From: Flavobacteriales bacterium UBA4466
GTDB lineage: Bacteria > Bacteroidota > Bacteroidia > Flavobacteriales_D > Crocinitomicaceae
DNA: 64,000 nt
Direction: 5' to 3'
Assembly: GCA_905182335.1 (NCBI GenBank)
Contig: CAJJBE010000003.1
Span: 1-64,000 of the forward strand
A model generated the notes under the pieces. It did no database searches. It saw nothing but the letters and a program-made list of their open reading frames with translations, and had not been told where the DNA came from. The position numbers and the translations under genes were made by a program. Of the stretch, positions 26,713-35,482 are shown piece after piece. Numbering within the stretch: position 1 is the stretch's first letter; each line of letters begins with the position of its first letter.

Positions 26713-28818
26713 ATGTCAGATCAAAAATCAAATTTTTTCGATTCTCAAGTACTTGGACACCCAGCAGGGCTGTTTGTCTTGTTCTTTACAGAAATGTGGG
26801 AGCGCTTTTCATTCTATGGAATGAGAGTTCTTTTAGTTAATTTCCTTACAATGGCAGTTATAGGGTATAATCCAGGATGGGAATGGTCAGCGGAGAATGC
26901 GACAGCGCTTTTTGGAACATATGCCGGGTTACTTTATTTAACACCAATCCTCGGTGGTATTATCGCAGATAAATTAATTGGTTATCGTTGGGCCGTAGTT
27001 ATAGGAGCTTTGATTATGACTTTAGGTCATGTATCTATGGCTCTTGAAACTGAGTTTTCTTTATATTTTGGTTTAGCTTTATTGGTTATTGGTACTGGTT
27101 TCTTTAAACCAACAATGACTTCTATTATTTCTGAAATGTACAAAGATACACCGAAGAAAAAAGATGGTGCGTATACCATATTCTATATGGGAGTTAACGC
27201 TGGTGCATTTTTCGGAATGATGCTTTGTGGTTACTTGGCGGAGAAAATAGGATGGTCTTATGGATTTGGTCTCGCAGGTGTCTTTATGTTGTTAGGGACG
27301 TTACAGTTCTGGTTGTCTAAGCCCTTGTTTGGTAACATCGGAGAAGTTCCTTCTAAAATTGAAGTTAAAAAGTCAAGTGAAGTAGAAGGTGGTCAAAATT
27401 CGTCAAAAGAAAGTACTGCGGTAAATCCATTTACAATGGTTGATAAATTTTTAATTGGAATTACATCAGTAATCGGTTTACTTTATCTTTTAAATGACCC
27501 AATATCTAAAATTGCAGGTATTAACTTATTTCCTTTTATTATTGGTTCACTTGCAGGTGAATATTTCGCAGTATTAGTTGGATTAGGTTTGTTTTTATTC
27601 TTAGTCATCTCAAGAATATTTAGATACGACAGAATAACACGTGATCGAATGATTGCTTTTGTGATTTTCGCATTCTTTACAGTATTCTTTTGGTTGTCTT
27701 TTGAACAAGGTGCAACCTCATTAGTCCTATTTGCTAGAGACTCAGTTGACAGGGTAATGACAGGAGACGCTGCAATTACTTATAACATAGTTAATACTTT
27801 ATTGACGATAATTCCTTTGTTATTTATTACATGGGTTTTAGTTCTGTTATGGAAAAAAACGTACAAAACTATTCCAGGTTCAAACATTGTTTTGGCCATT
27901 TGTTTTGCTGGAATGTGGGGTGTAGTTGGATGGATGTTGAATAGAGATTTTAATACAATATCCTATGATGTCTCTTATAGTGCTATTCAGGGATCTCCTA
28001 TTATGGATGATGAAACTAAAAAACAACAGGCAGACGAAGAAGGAAATCTTCTGTTTGAGTACACTCCAATTACTGAGAACACCGAAGTTCCGGAAGGAGC
28101 TATTCTTGTTGATAAAGTTACTAGTATTGGAGAGCCATTGGAGTTAGATAAAGGTTCTGAAATTAGTTTAATTGCAATGAATAATGAGGGTACTGTTTAT
28201 GGATATCTTAATGAAGAAGGCGTTGAACGCGCAATAAATAATGGGGTTAAATATAAACGTGATAATGGAGTAATTAAGGCAGAAGTTTTAAAAATAAAGG
28301 ACAACGAAGTTACTATAACAGTGAGTTGGTTTAGTATTTTAAATTCATTCTTTATTATTGCATTCGCTTCTATTTTTTCTAAGTGGTGGGAGTCTAAATA
28401 CAATCCATCAGCAACTGGTAAGTATGCTTTAGGGCTTATCATTATGGCAATTGGATTCGGTCTTTTAGCCTATGGCTCTTATGGCATTCAAGCTGGAGTT
28501 AAAGTAAGTATGGTTTGGTTGGTATTCGCTTACTTATTTCATACGTTAGGAGAATTATGTATTTCACCCGTAGGCCTATCTTATGTTAGTAAGCTAGTAC
28601 CAGGTAGAATGATTGCATTTATGTTCGGGATGTGGTATCTGGCAATTGCCATTGGTAATAAGCTCGCTGCTGTTTTAGGTGGACAAATTGAAGCGATAAC
28701 TGAAAAGTATTCTCTATCAGTTTTCTTCTTGATATTTACAATTATTCCAGCTGTTGCAGGTCTATTAATTTTAGCATTAAGCCCAGTAATGAAGAGACTA
28801 ATGCACGGGGTTAAGTAG
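26713..28818 (+). CDS. POT-family transporter with a large internal insertion (long form)
   Basis: A 701-residue paralogue of the preceding gene. Helix 1 has FFTEMWERFSFYGMR and helix 5 has GVNAGAFFGMM. Compared with the 461-residue neighbour it has an acidic/basic spacer after the first half (about residues 210-240) and a soluble segment of roughly 120 residues (about 415-535) rich in E, K, D and N between two late membrane spans. The insertion has no transport motif. It may be an extracytoplasmic domain analogous in position, but not shown homologous, to the extracellular domain of mammalian PepT1. It is followed by a terminator. Confidence 0.9.
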   Translation: MSDQKSNFFDSQVLGHPAGLFVLFFTEMWERFSFYGMRVLLVNFLTMAVIGYNPGWEWSAENATALFGTYAGLLYLTPILGGIIADKLIGYRWAVVIGALIMTLGHVSMALETEFSLYFGLALLVIGTGFFKPTMTSIISEMYKDTPKKKDGAYTIFYMGVNAGAFFGMMLCGYLAEKIGWSYGFGLAGVFMLLGTLQFWLSKPLFGNIGEVPSKIEVKKSSEVEGGQNSSKESTAVNPFTMVDKFLIGITSVIGLLYLLNDPISKIAGINLFPFIIGSLAGEYFAVLVGLGLFLFLVISRIFRYDRITRDRMIAFVIFAFFTVFFWLSFEQGATSLVLFARDSVDRVMTGDAAITYNIVNTLLTIIPLLFITWVLVLLWKKTYKTIPGSNIVLAICFAGMWGVVGWMLNRDFNTISYDVSYSAIQGSPIMDDETKKQQADEEGNLLFEYTPITENTEVPEGAILVDKVTSIGEPLELDKGSEISLIAMNNEGTVYGYLNEEGVERAINNGVKYKRDNGVIKAEVLKIKDNEVTITVSWFSILNSFFIIAFASIFSKWWESKYNPSATGKYALGLIIMAIGFGLLAYGSYGIQAGVKVSMVWLVFAYLFHTLGELCISPVGLSYVSKLVPGRMIAFMFGMWYLAIAIGNKLAAVLGGQIEAITEKYSLSVFFLIFTIIPAVAGLLILALSPVMKRLMHGVK

Positions 28819-28835
28819 CCCTTATTAAAACCTTT

Positions 28836-28863
28836 AAAATAGCACTTTGGTGCTATTTTTTTT
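28836..28863 (+). terminator. Intrinsic terminator after the POT pair
   Basis: A perfect 10-bp stem AAAATAGCAC/GTGCTATTTT with a TTTG loop and eight T residues. The next gene starts only 18 bases later, leaving almost no room for a separate promoter. Read-through may therefore drive that gene at reduced level. Confidence 0.85.
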
Positions 28864-28880
28864 GCAAAAAAAAATAGATT

Positions 28881-30515
28881 ATGAAAGAGATAGTACTTCT
28901 TATTACTGTATTGGTTTCGTTTGCAAGCTTTGGACAAGATTTGAAAATAATGGACAGTGCTGCAATGCAATCATTGAAAGCAGGAGAGTTCGAATACATC
29001 AATATTTCTGTAGAACACGATCTAGTGATTGAAGGTAAAGAAGATATCCTAATCGACTTAAGTTCTTTAGATGTTCCTAACGGCGGTGTCGATTCAGTAA
29101 TAATTACGTTTACGAAAGAGCAGAGTAAGAAAACGTATACAATAAGAAGTGTAGTGCCCTTCTTAATTCAAGGAATTGACTCGTCTGTTTCAATGGCTTT
29201 GGTAATGTATAAAGACGCAAGTCCAATTCAACTTAAATCGAGTAATACTAAGAAAGCAAACTTGAATATTGATTATCGAGATCGCCCAACATTCGTTTCA
29301 GACACGATCGTTTTTGGCTTGTTATCTATCATTTTAGCATTGATATTTTATACATCAAGTTTACAATCAAAAGGATGGAAGAAATTCTATATGTTTGTTC
29401 CGGCTTTACTATTATGCTATTTGATTCCAGCAATATTGGATTCGTTAGGATTGATTTCAAAAGAATATTCAAGTCTTTACACAATGGCGAAGAATTATCT
29501 CCTTCCAGGAGCATTAATTTTGATGACCTTGGGAATTGATTTCAAAGGAATTATTAACCTTGGTCCTAAGGCAATTATCATGTTCTTAACGGCAACGGTG
29601 GGCATTATTGTCGGTGGGCCAATTGCTATATTCATCTATTCATTTATCGACCCTGAGGTTGTAGGTGGAGTAGGAGATCAAGAGGCATGGAGAGGATTCG
29701 CAACATTGGCAGGAAGTTGGATTGGTGGAGGAGCCAATCAAGCTGCAATGCTAGAAACATATAGATACAATCCAGATTTCTACGGAAAAATGGTAACTGT
29801 TGATATTGTTGTTGCAAACCTATGGATGGCATTCTTATTATGGGGTGCAGCACGTGCAGATAAATTTGATAAATGGTTAAAAGCAGATACTTCCTCGATT
29901 GAGAAGTTGAAAGAGAACATGGCTGAATACCAAGCAGCATCGGCAAAAAACCCAACGTTGACAGATTATATGATGATTCTTGGGATAACCTTTGGTATAG
30001 TTGCTTTTGCACATTATGCTGGGCAAGGAATGGCTAAAATTGTAGGAAATGTACTTGGTTCAGAATCACCATTTGCCGGGTCATTTTTCTGGTTAGTTGT
30101 ATTAGCTACAACGGGTGGGTTGATTTTATCTGCAACGAAATTTAGAAAGTACGAAGGAAGAGGAGCATCTAAAATTGGAAGTATATTCATTTATGTTTTG
30201 GTAGCGACAATCGGAATGAAAATGGAATTGGAAAAAGCAATCGAAGAACCACAGTTAATTTTGGTGGGAATCATTTGGATGCTTGTTCACGTAATCATTC
30301 TATTTGCTGTAGCAAAATTGATTAAAGCACCATTTTTCTTTGTGGCTGTAGGATCAAAGGCGAATATAGGAGGGGCGGCATCTGCGCCAATCGTTGCTGC
30401 AGCATTTCATCCATCATTAGCAAGTGTTGGAGCGTTGTTAGCAGTTCTTGGTTATGCCTTAGGTACATATGGAGCAATTGTATGTGCAGAAATGATGCGT
30501 TTGGTTTCTCCTTGA
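28881..30515 (+). CDS. DUF819 membrane protein with an added N-terminal extracytoplasmic domain
   Basis: The protein has 544 residues. Residues 1-18 form a signal peptide (ending SFGQ). About 19-140 form a soluble, beta-rich region that I do not recognise. From about 145 on, around ten to twelve membrane spans carry the DUF819 (YjcL-like) pattern, including GSWIGGGANQAAM and the C-terminal GSKANIGGAASAPIVAAAFHPSLA motif. DUF819 proteins resemble carboxylate/ion carriers but their substrate is unknown. DUF819 proteins I know begin close to the first span, so the exported front domain looks like an addition. Confidence 0.82.
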   Translation: MKEIVLLITVLVSFASFGQDLKIMDSAAMQSLKAGEFEYINISVEHDLVIEGKEDILIDLSSLDVPNGGVDSVIITFTKEQSKKTYTIRSVVPFLIQGIDSSVSMALVMYKDASPIQLKSSNTKKANLNIDYRDRPTFVSDTIVFGLLSIILALIFYTSSLQSKGWKKFYMFVPALLLCYLIPAILDSLGLISKEYSSLYTMAKNYLLPGALILMTLGIDFKGIINLGPKAIIMFLTATVGIIVGGPIAIFIYSFIDPEVVGGVGDQEAWRGFATLAGSWIGGGANQAAMLETYRYNPDFYGKMVTVDIVVANLWMAFLLWGAARADKFDKWLKADTSSIEKLKENMAEYQAASAKNPTLTDYMMILGITFGIVAFAHYAGQGMAKIVGNVLGSESPFAGSFFWLVVLATTGGLILSATKFRKYEGRGASKIGSIFIYVLVATIGMKMELEKAIEEPQLILVGIIWMLVHVIILFAVAKLIKAPFFFVAVGSKANIGGAASAPIVAAAFHPSLASVGALLAVLGYALGTYGAIVCAEMMRLVSP

Positions 30516-30549
30516 TATATGGGTTTTTCCTATTTTAAAGGTGTTTTAA

Positions 30550-32373
30550 TTAACTTGTTACACTCACACCTTGAAGATCAACTAAGTTTGCGTAAATCCC
30601 ATTAGAAGTGATTAAATCATCGTGTCTACCTGCCTCTTTGATTATCCCTTCATCGATCACAAATATATTATCTGCTTTGCGAATTGTTGAAAGTCGATGA
30701 GCGATAACAAATGATGTTCTTCCCGCCATTAATTTAGTCAGCGCCTCCTGTACCAATTTTTCAGATTCAGAATCTAAAGCAGATGTTGCCTCATCTAAAA
30801 TTAAAATCTTTGGATCTCTAAGAATTGCTCTTGCAATAGCAATACGCTGTTTTTGGCCTCCAGATAATTGAATTCCGCGATCTCCAACTTCAGTTTCTAA
30901 CCCGTCAGGAAAAGTAGAGATAAATTCCCAAGCGTTTGCCTGCTTCGCAGCTTCGATTATTTGTTCTGCAGTCGCATCAAGTTTTCCAAAGACTATATTC
31001 TCCTTAATAGATCCTCCAAAAAGAATAACCTCCTGTGGAACAATAGCCATGTGAGAACGCAAATGTTCTATCTCAATATCAGTAATTGAAACTCCATCAA
31101 ATTGTATTGTTCCTCCCGTAATTGGGTAGTAATTAAAAAGGAGAGATGCGATGGTAGACTTTCCTGCACCAGATGGTCCCACTAAGGCGATGGTTTGGTT
31201 TTTAGTAATGTTAAAATTAATACCTTTCAATACTTCAATATCTTTTCTTTGTGGGTAACTAAATGAAACTGTGCTGAATGAAATTTTACCTGTGATGATA
31301 GGTTTATTTGTACCGGTTAACAGGTTTTTTTCGTTTTTCGAGTATATAATATTCATTAGGTTTTCGGTCGCGCCAATTGCTTTCTGAATACTTGAGTACA
31401 TATCGGGAATAGAACCGAAAGACATTCCCATCATAATCGTCAATAGCATACAGGTAAAGAAATCTCCACGGGATAATTCCGGATTTGCTCCTTGCGTCAT
31501 TAGTAAACCTTGCCAAACTACAATCACAATTGCACCAGACATACAAAAGATTAAGAATGAAATGAAAACACCTCTCCATAATCCGCTTTTAACATTCAGT
31601 GCACGAATATTCGTAACTGATTTCACATACTTGCCGAGCATGAATAGCTCATTCGTAAATGATTTCACATTTGAAATCCCCATCAATGATTCTTCAATCA
31701 CCCCATTTGACGCAGCTGCTTCATCTTGAGCTTTTTTGGAAAGTTTTTTGATGAAACGTCCAAAAAAAACCGCGATTATAGCCATTACAGGGACAGTGGC
31801 TAACATGATTAACGCTAATTTCGGTGATATGTATAGCAAGAAAGTAACACTTCCAGCGATCATTACAAGCTGTCTAAAGAATTCAGCAACTGTTGTGCGC
31901 ATTGTTTCTTGTAATTTTTCAATATCAGCAGAAAGCCTGCTTGTCAATTCTCCAACTTTATTTTTATTAAAGAAGTCCATTGGCATATAGATCAATTGTT
32001 TAAATGCATCTTTACGAATATCTCTTAGTGCATTCTCTGTTACATTGGTGAAAATGACAACTCTGAAAAATGAAAAGAAAGATTGAGTGGCAAACATTAT
32101 AAATAGAGCAATGGCATAGGTGGTGACATTATTGACATTCATCATGTTAAGCGCACCTTGCATCGAACTTGATTGTTCAGATTCAACACCAAGTAGTTGT
32201 CCCATCAGAATAGGAAACAATAATCCAATAGAACTAGATAGAACAAGAAACACCCAGCCTATAGTGAAAAGTCCACGGTATGGCTTTAAGTACGAAAACA
32301 GCTTTTTTGCTCTTTGGATACTGTCCTTAGAAAGCTTCTCTCTTTTCTTTTTTTTATTGTTTGGTCCAAGCAT
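30550..32373 (-). CDS. ABC exporter, fused permease and ATPase (MsbA-like)
   Basis: The protein has 607 residues. The N-terminal six-span ABC_membrane domain (about 30-330) is followed by a nucleotide-binding domain with Walker A GPSGAGKST, the Q-loop, signature LSGGQKQ, Walker B ILILDEATSALD and switch His in IAHRLST. This is a homodimeric half-transporter of the MsbA/LmrA type for lipids or amphiphiles at the inner membrane. The substrate cannot be read from sequence. The N-terminus is lysine-rich and cytoplasmic. Confidence 0.9.
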   Translation of the reverse strand: MLGPNNKKKKREKLSKDSIQRAKKLFSYLKPYRGLFTIGWVFLVLSSSIGLLFPILMGQLLGVESEQSSSMQGALNMMNVNNVTTYAIALFIMFATQSFFSFFRVVIFTNVTENALRDIRKDAFKQLIYMPMDFFNKNKVGELTSRLSADIEKLQETMRTTVAEFFRQLVMIAGSVTFLLYISPKLALIMLATVPVMAIIAVFFGRFIKKLSKKAQDEAAASNGVIEESLMGISNVKSFTNELFMLGKYVKSVTNIRALNVKSGLWRGVFISFLIFCMSGAIVIVVWQGLLMTQGANPELSRGDFFTCMLLTIMMGMSFGSIPDMYSSIQKAIGATENLMNIIYSKNEKNLLTGTNKPIITGKISFSTVSFSYPQRKDIEVLKGINFNITKNQTIALVGPSGAGKSTIASLLFNYYPITGGTIQFDGVSITDIEIEHLRSHMAIVPQEVILFGGSIKENIVFGKLDATAEQIIEAAKQANAWEFISTFPDGLETEVGDRGIQLSGGQKQRIAIARAILRDPKILILDEATSALDSESEKLVQEALTKLMAGRTSFVIAHRLSTIRKADNIFVIDEGIIKEAGRHDDLITSNGIYANLVDLQGVSVTS

Positions 32374-32392
32374 TAAATAAAATTTCTTAGTA

Positions 32393-32400
32393 CGAAATTA
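32393..32400 (-). promoter_or_regulatory. Putative variant -7 element for the ABC exporter
   Basis: TAATTTCG on the minus strand, one base off TAnnTTTG, predicts a leader of about 16 nt. Confidence 0.3.
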
Positions 32401-32449
32401 CGCACAAATTAAGGAATGCGCTCTTTTTTATATAAATTTGTAAAAAGGC

Positions 32450-32479
32450 TTTGGAGAATAGAAAAAATAGTTATCTTTG
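32450..32479 (+). promoter_or_regulatory. Bacteroidota promoter of rpmH
   Basis: A near-perfect match to the Bacteroidota consensus: TTTG at 32450-32453, an 18-base spacer, then TATCTTTG at 32472-32479. Transcription would begin near 32484, about 35 nt before the rpmH start. This is the best -33/-7 pair in the window, as expected for a highly expressed ribosomal gene. Confidence 0.85.
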
Positions 32480-32518
32480 CAGTCCAAAATTTAGACAATA
32501 AGAGGAAATACATAGATC

Positions 32519-32677
32519 ATGAAAAGAACATTTCAACCATCAGTTAGAAAAAGAAGAAATAAGCACGGATTTCGTAGTCGTATGGCCACTAAGAACGGGC
32601 GTAGAGTATTAGCGGCACGTCGTCGTAAAGGAAGAAAAAGAATCTCTGTTTCTGACGAAGGAATGCACAAACGTTAG
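32519..32677 (+). CDS. rpmH: 50S ribosomal protein L34
   Basis: A 52-residue, very basic protein starting [20 protein letters not shown] and continuing [21 protein letters not shown], the universal L34 pattern. The short C-terminal extension after RKR ([11 protein letters not shown]) is, as far as I recall, usual in Bacteroidota. rpmH often sits near rnpA/dnaA in other phyla. Here neither is adjacent. Confidence 0.97.
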   Translation: MKRTFQPSVRKRRNKHGFRSRMATKNGRRVLAARRRKGRKRISVSDEGMHKR

Positions 32678-32696
32678 TCTTTTCTGTAGAAAAAAT

Positions 32697-32728
32697 AAAG
32701 CCGATATAGTTTTATATTGGCTTTTTTT
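32697..32728 (+). terminator. Intrinsic terminator of rpmH
   Basis: AAAGCCGATATA/TATATTGGCTTT forms a 12-bp stem with one G-T pair and a 4-base loop, then T residues, 20 bases after the rpmH stop. Confidence 0.85.
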
Positions 32729-33034
32729 ATGCGCTGTTTTTTTTGCAACTTACTAAGTTGCATTTCTTTTAATGGGCCATAGGGGTAGTCCGAATTCAAA
32801 TCATACTGGTGCCATTGTATTCGATTTGAAAAACTAAGTAGTTATAGGATAAATAAACTATAAAAACACTGCTGAGGAACCTATGATATAAAAATTTCCG
32901 AGGGATTTCAGAAGCCTTGATATGGTTAGTCACTCAGATAAATAGAAGCAGAGAATCACCTTATCCTTATATTGTGTTTTGGAGATAGTAAGAAATGGGA
33001 TGTAATTCTTTATCAAGACTAGGGTCTTCAAAAT
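32729..33034. other. Gene-free stretch, possibly decayed coding sequence
   Basis: No intact gene is visible. A 17-bp inverted repeat (GCAACTT, 3-base loop, AAGTTGC) lies at 32745-32761 but lacks a T-tract. One plus frame from 32773 gives short peptide-like runs (for example HTGAIVFDLKN and NYKNTAEEP) broken by several stops, which could be a relic. I cannot assign it to any family. Confidence 0.35.
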
Positions 33035-33068
33035 AAATTAAAAAAAGAACCTCTCGATGACAGGTTCT
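33035..33068 (-). terminator. Intrinsic terminator of the Na/Pi cotransporter gene
   Basis: Stem AGAACCT/AGGTTCT (33046-33068) with a 9-base loop and, on the minus strand, a T-rich tail. It lies about 90 bases past the stop codon. Confidence 0.65.
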
Positions 33069-33156
33069 AGTAATCTATAGCTTATAGGTGCTTGTTTCTT
33101 TAGAAAGACCGCTCACACTGACCATTTAAAATTCTGGGTACTTTTTTAATTAGATT

Positions 33157-35283
33157 TTAAACTTCTCCAGCAACTGCCTCAGAAACGTTAATAATATGGT
33201 CACCAACCTTCTCAAAAGAAGAGAATATATTACTGTAAATTAGCGCGCTGTTTATATTGAAATCAGCTGAGTTTTCAATTGTTTTCAGGTGATGTCTTCT
33301 TAATTGATCACGAAGTGTATTAATTTCCTTTTCTTTCGCAATTGCTTTATCTAAAGAAATCGTACCGTAACCTGACACTAAATTGTCATTCATAATATTG
33401 AATGCTTCTTCAGTGACAATGATCATTTTATTAATACCCTCTCTTTGTTCTGGGGTAAAGTAATGATTGTCTTTATCTTTCTTTTCAAGAGCTTTACTCA
33501 TTTGGAAGAATATGTCTCCTATTCGTTCAAGGTCAGTAGATATATTTAACATACTTCTCATTTGGACGGATGCATCATCACTCATTTCTAAACGTGCTGT
33601 TTCACCAAGGTAGTCAGCAATTTCAACTTCAACTCTATCTGTTATTTCTTCATATCGCTCTAGTTTGGTAAGCATTTTATTCTTAACCTTTTTTTCTGAA
33701 GAATTAATATAAGTCTTGATGAATCCATTCATTTTTGAAGTGATTTTACCAAATTTAGCAACTTCTTTTGTTGCTTCAAGAATACAAAGCTCAGCGGTAG
33801 ATCCTAGTGGTCCATTGATGAAATCCAACTTGAATTCTTCATCTGTCTCACCTTTCGATTTAACAAATCTCTCAGCTAAATGAACCAATTGAGGGACAAA
33901 CCAAATTAGAATAAGGACATTGGCTACATTAAATAGAGTATGGAATAACGCAATTCCTGAGTTAGCCATTTCAGTATTTTCAGGATCAAACGTTGAACCA
34001 CCAACGAAATAACCAATCATATCAATAAACCATGGGAAAATTAATATCATCCATAGAACACCTATCAGGTTAAACATAGTGTGTATATATGCTGACCGTT
34101 TTGCGTGAACGTTTGCAATTAACGACGCAATTTGAGCTGTAATTGTTGTTCCAATATTCTCGCCAAGAATCATTGCACAAGCAACTTCGAAAGGAATAGA
34201 CCCTGCTGCTACCATTGTTAGGGTAAGTGCCATTGCTGCAGATGAAGATTGAATAACAACCGTAACTATGGTTCCTAGTAAAACAAACATTAACCTGCCA
34301 TACCAAACATCTTTAAAATCAATAAAGAATTGGACAATACTTGAACCTTCATCAAGCATCGGTACAGTATCTTTTAATGCATCAAGTCCTATAAAAAGAA
34401 TGCAGAAGCCAAAAACGGCACTGGCCCAGGCTCTTGCTGTCCCTTTTGACAGAAATAATAAAGGGGTTGCTATAGCAATAATCATGAAGGCATAACTTGA
34501 TACACTAACCTTAAAGCCTAAGAGTAATACTAGCCAAGCTGTTATCGTTGTTCCAACATTAGCCCCCATCATTACGCCAGCAGATTGTCGTAGCGTCATT
34601 AAACCAGCATTTACGAAACTAACAGTCATTACAGATGTAACAGAAGAAGACTGGACGATTGAGGTAATTCCAAATCCTGTAAGAATACCTTTTAATCTGT
34701 TTGATGTTATTGATCCAAGCATAGAGCGAAGTCTATTCCCAGCAGCTTGCTGTAGCCCTTCACTCATTAATTTCATTCCGAAAATGAAAAATCCTAATGC
34801 ACCAATAAGCATTAATAGCTTTGCTATTCCCCAGCTGCGTTCTGTTTTTGCCTTAGCTTCAGAAGACCAAATGATTTTTTCTTCATTTTTAAAATCAACA
34901 CCTATCTTAAAATAGTAAGATTCATGTCCAGCTAAGTCTTCAATTTTAAAGCTTATTTTGTCAATGTCAATTGGTTTAGTATACATCCATTCTCCTCCGG
35001 AAAGACCTTTTTTAGATCTTTTCTTACCAATTTTGGTGTTATAAGTAATAATTAGCTTAGCATTCTTTGCTTTTAATTTAGTATATGCATCATGGTCAAT
35101 TGCCCATGATATTTCAGCACTTTCTTCACCTCCTTTCGCAGATATGTTTTGAAAAATGTCTGATGTGAAATTGAAACCAACTGTGGCATTATCTTGATTA
35201 ACATCTGTGTTATCAATAGTTGCATGTAACCCTGTAAATAGGAATAGTTGAATTGCTAGTAATAATTTTATGCCTCTAAACAT
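33157..35283 (-). CDS. Na+/phosphate cotransporter (NptA/PF02690) with PhoU-like domain
   Basis: The protein has 708 residues. Order: a signal peptide (about 1-22); an exported beta-rich domain (about 30-150) that looks fibronectin-like (SWAIDHDAY, SYYFKIGVDF); a two-repeat Na/Pi cotransporter membrane domain with the paired QSSS motifs (SIVQSSSVTSV and VVIQSSSAAMA); then a helical C-terminal PhoU-like domain (about 490-708). NptA-type carriers import phosphate with sodium. The PhoU-like tail is thought to sense or regulate flux. The divergent porin gene 199 bases away suggests a matching outer-membrane route. The exported front domain is unusual. Confidence 0.88.
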   Translation of the reverse strand: MFRGIKLLLAIQLFLFTGLHATIDNTDVNQDNATVGFNFTSDIFQNISAKGGEESAEISWAIDHDAYTKLKAKNAKLIITYNTKIGKKRSKKGLSGGEWMYTKPIDIDKISFKIEDLAGHESYYFKIGVDFKNEEKIIWSSEAKAKTERSWGIAKLLMLIGALGFFIFGMKLMSEGLQQAAGNRLRSMLGSITSNRLKGILTGFGITSIVQSSSVTSVMTVSFVNAGLMTLRQSAGVMMGANVGTTITAWLVLLLGFKVSVSSYAFMIIAIATPLLFLSKGTARAWASAVFGFCILFIGLDALKDTVPMLDEGSSIVQFFIDFKDVWYGRLMFVLLGTIVTVVIQSSSAAMALTLTMVAAGSIPFEVACAMILGENIGTTITAQIASLIANVHAKRSAYIHTMFNLIGVLWMILIFPWFIDMIGYFVGGSTFDPENTEMANSGIALFHTLFNVANVLILIWFVPQLVHLAERFVKSKGETDEEFKLDFINGPLGSTAELCILEATKEVAKFGKITSKMNGFIKTYINSSEKKVKNKMLTKLERYEEITDRVEVEIADYLGETARLEMSDDASVQMRSMLNISTDLERIGDIFFQMSKALEKKDKDNHYFTPEQREGINKMIIVTEEAFNIMNDNLVSGYGTISLDKAIAKEKEINTLRDQLRRHHLKTIENSADFNINSALIYSNIFSSFEKVGDHIINVSEAVAGEV

Positions 35284-35314
35284 TAGTGTGTGTGTTTCTT
35301 ATTTTTAATGATTA

Positions 35315-35322
35315 CGAATGTA
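35315..35322 (-). promoter_or_regulatory. Putative variant -7 element for the Na/Pi cotransporter
   Basis: TACATTCG on the minus strand gives a leader of about 28 nt. It lies 31 bases downstream (in the direction of transcription) of the Pho-box-like repeat. Confidence 0.35.
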
Positions 35323-35353
35323 CTCTCTCATATTTAAATAGTGGAGGTTGTAA

Positions 35354-35371
35354 TGTTACGAAAATGTTAAC
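35354..35371. promoter_or_regulatory. Pho-box-like direct repeat between Na/Pi transporter and porin
   Basis: TGTTACG-AAAA-TGTTAAC: two 7-base direct repeats with a 4-base A-rich spacer, the layout of a PhoB box (11-bp period, helical phase). It lies in the divergent gap between two genes predicted to act in phosphate uptake. The base identity is only partly like the enterobacterial consensus, so this rests on layout and context. Confidence 0.4.
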
Positions 35372-35482
35372 CTTTTAATCACTTATTAACTAAATATTAA
35401 TCTTGAGTTAAGCTTGTATTTTTAATGTTAAATCAATATTAAATTGACTCATATTTGTATTCAAATTTAAATAGAATAAGAT

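Noticed and set aside
32745-32761. Terminator at the 17-bp inverted repeat after rpmH
   Set aside because: No T-tract on either strand, and rpmH already has a strong terminator at 32697.
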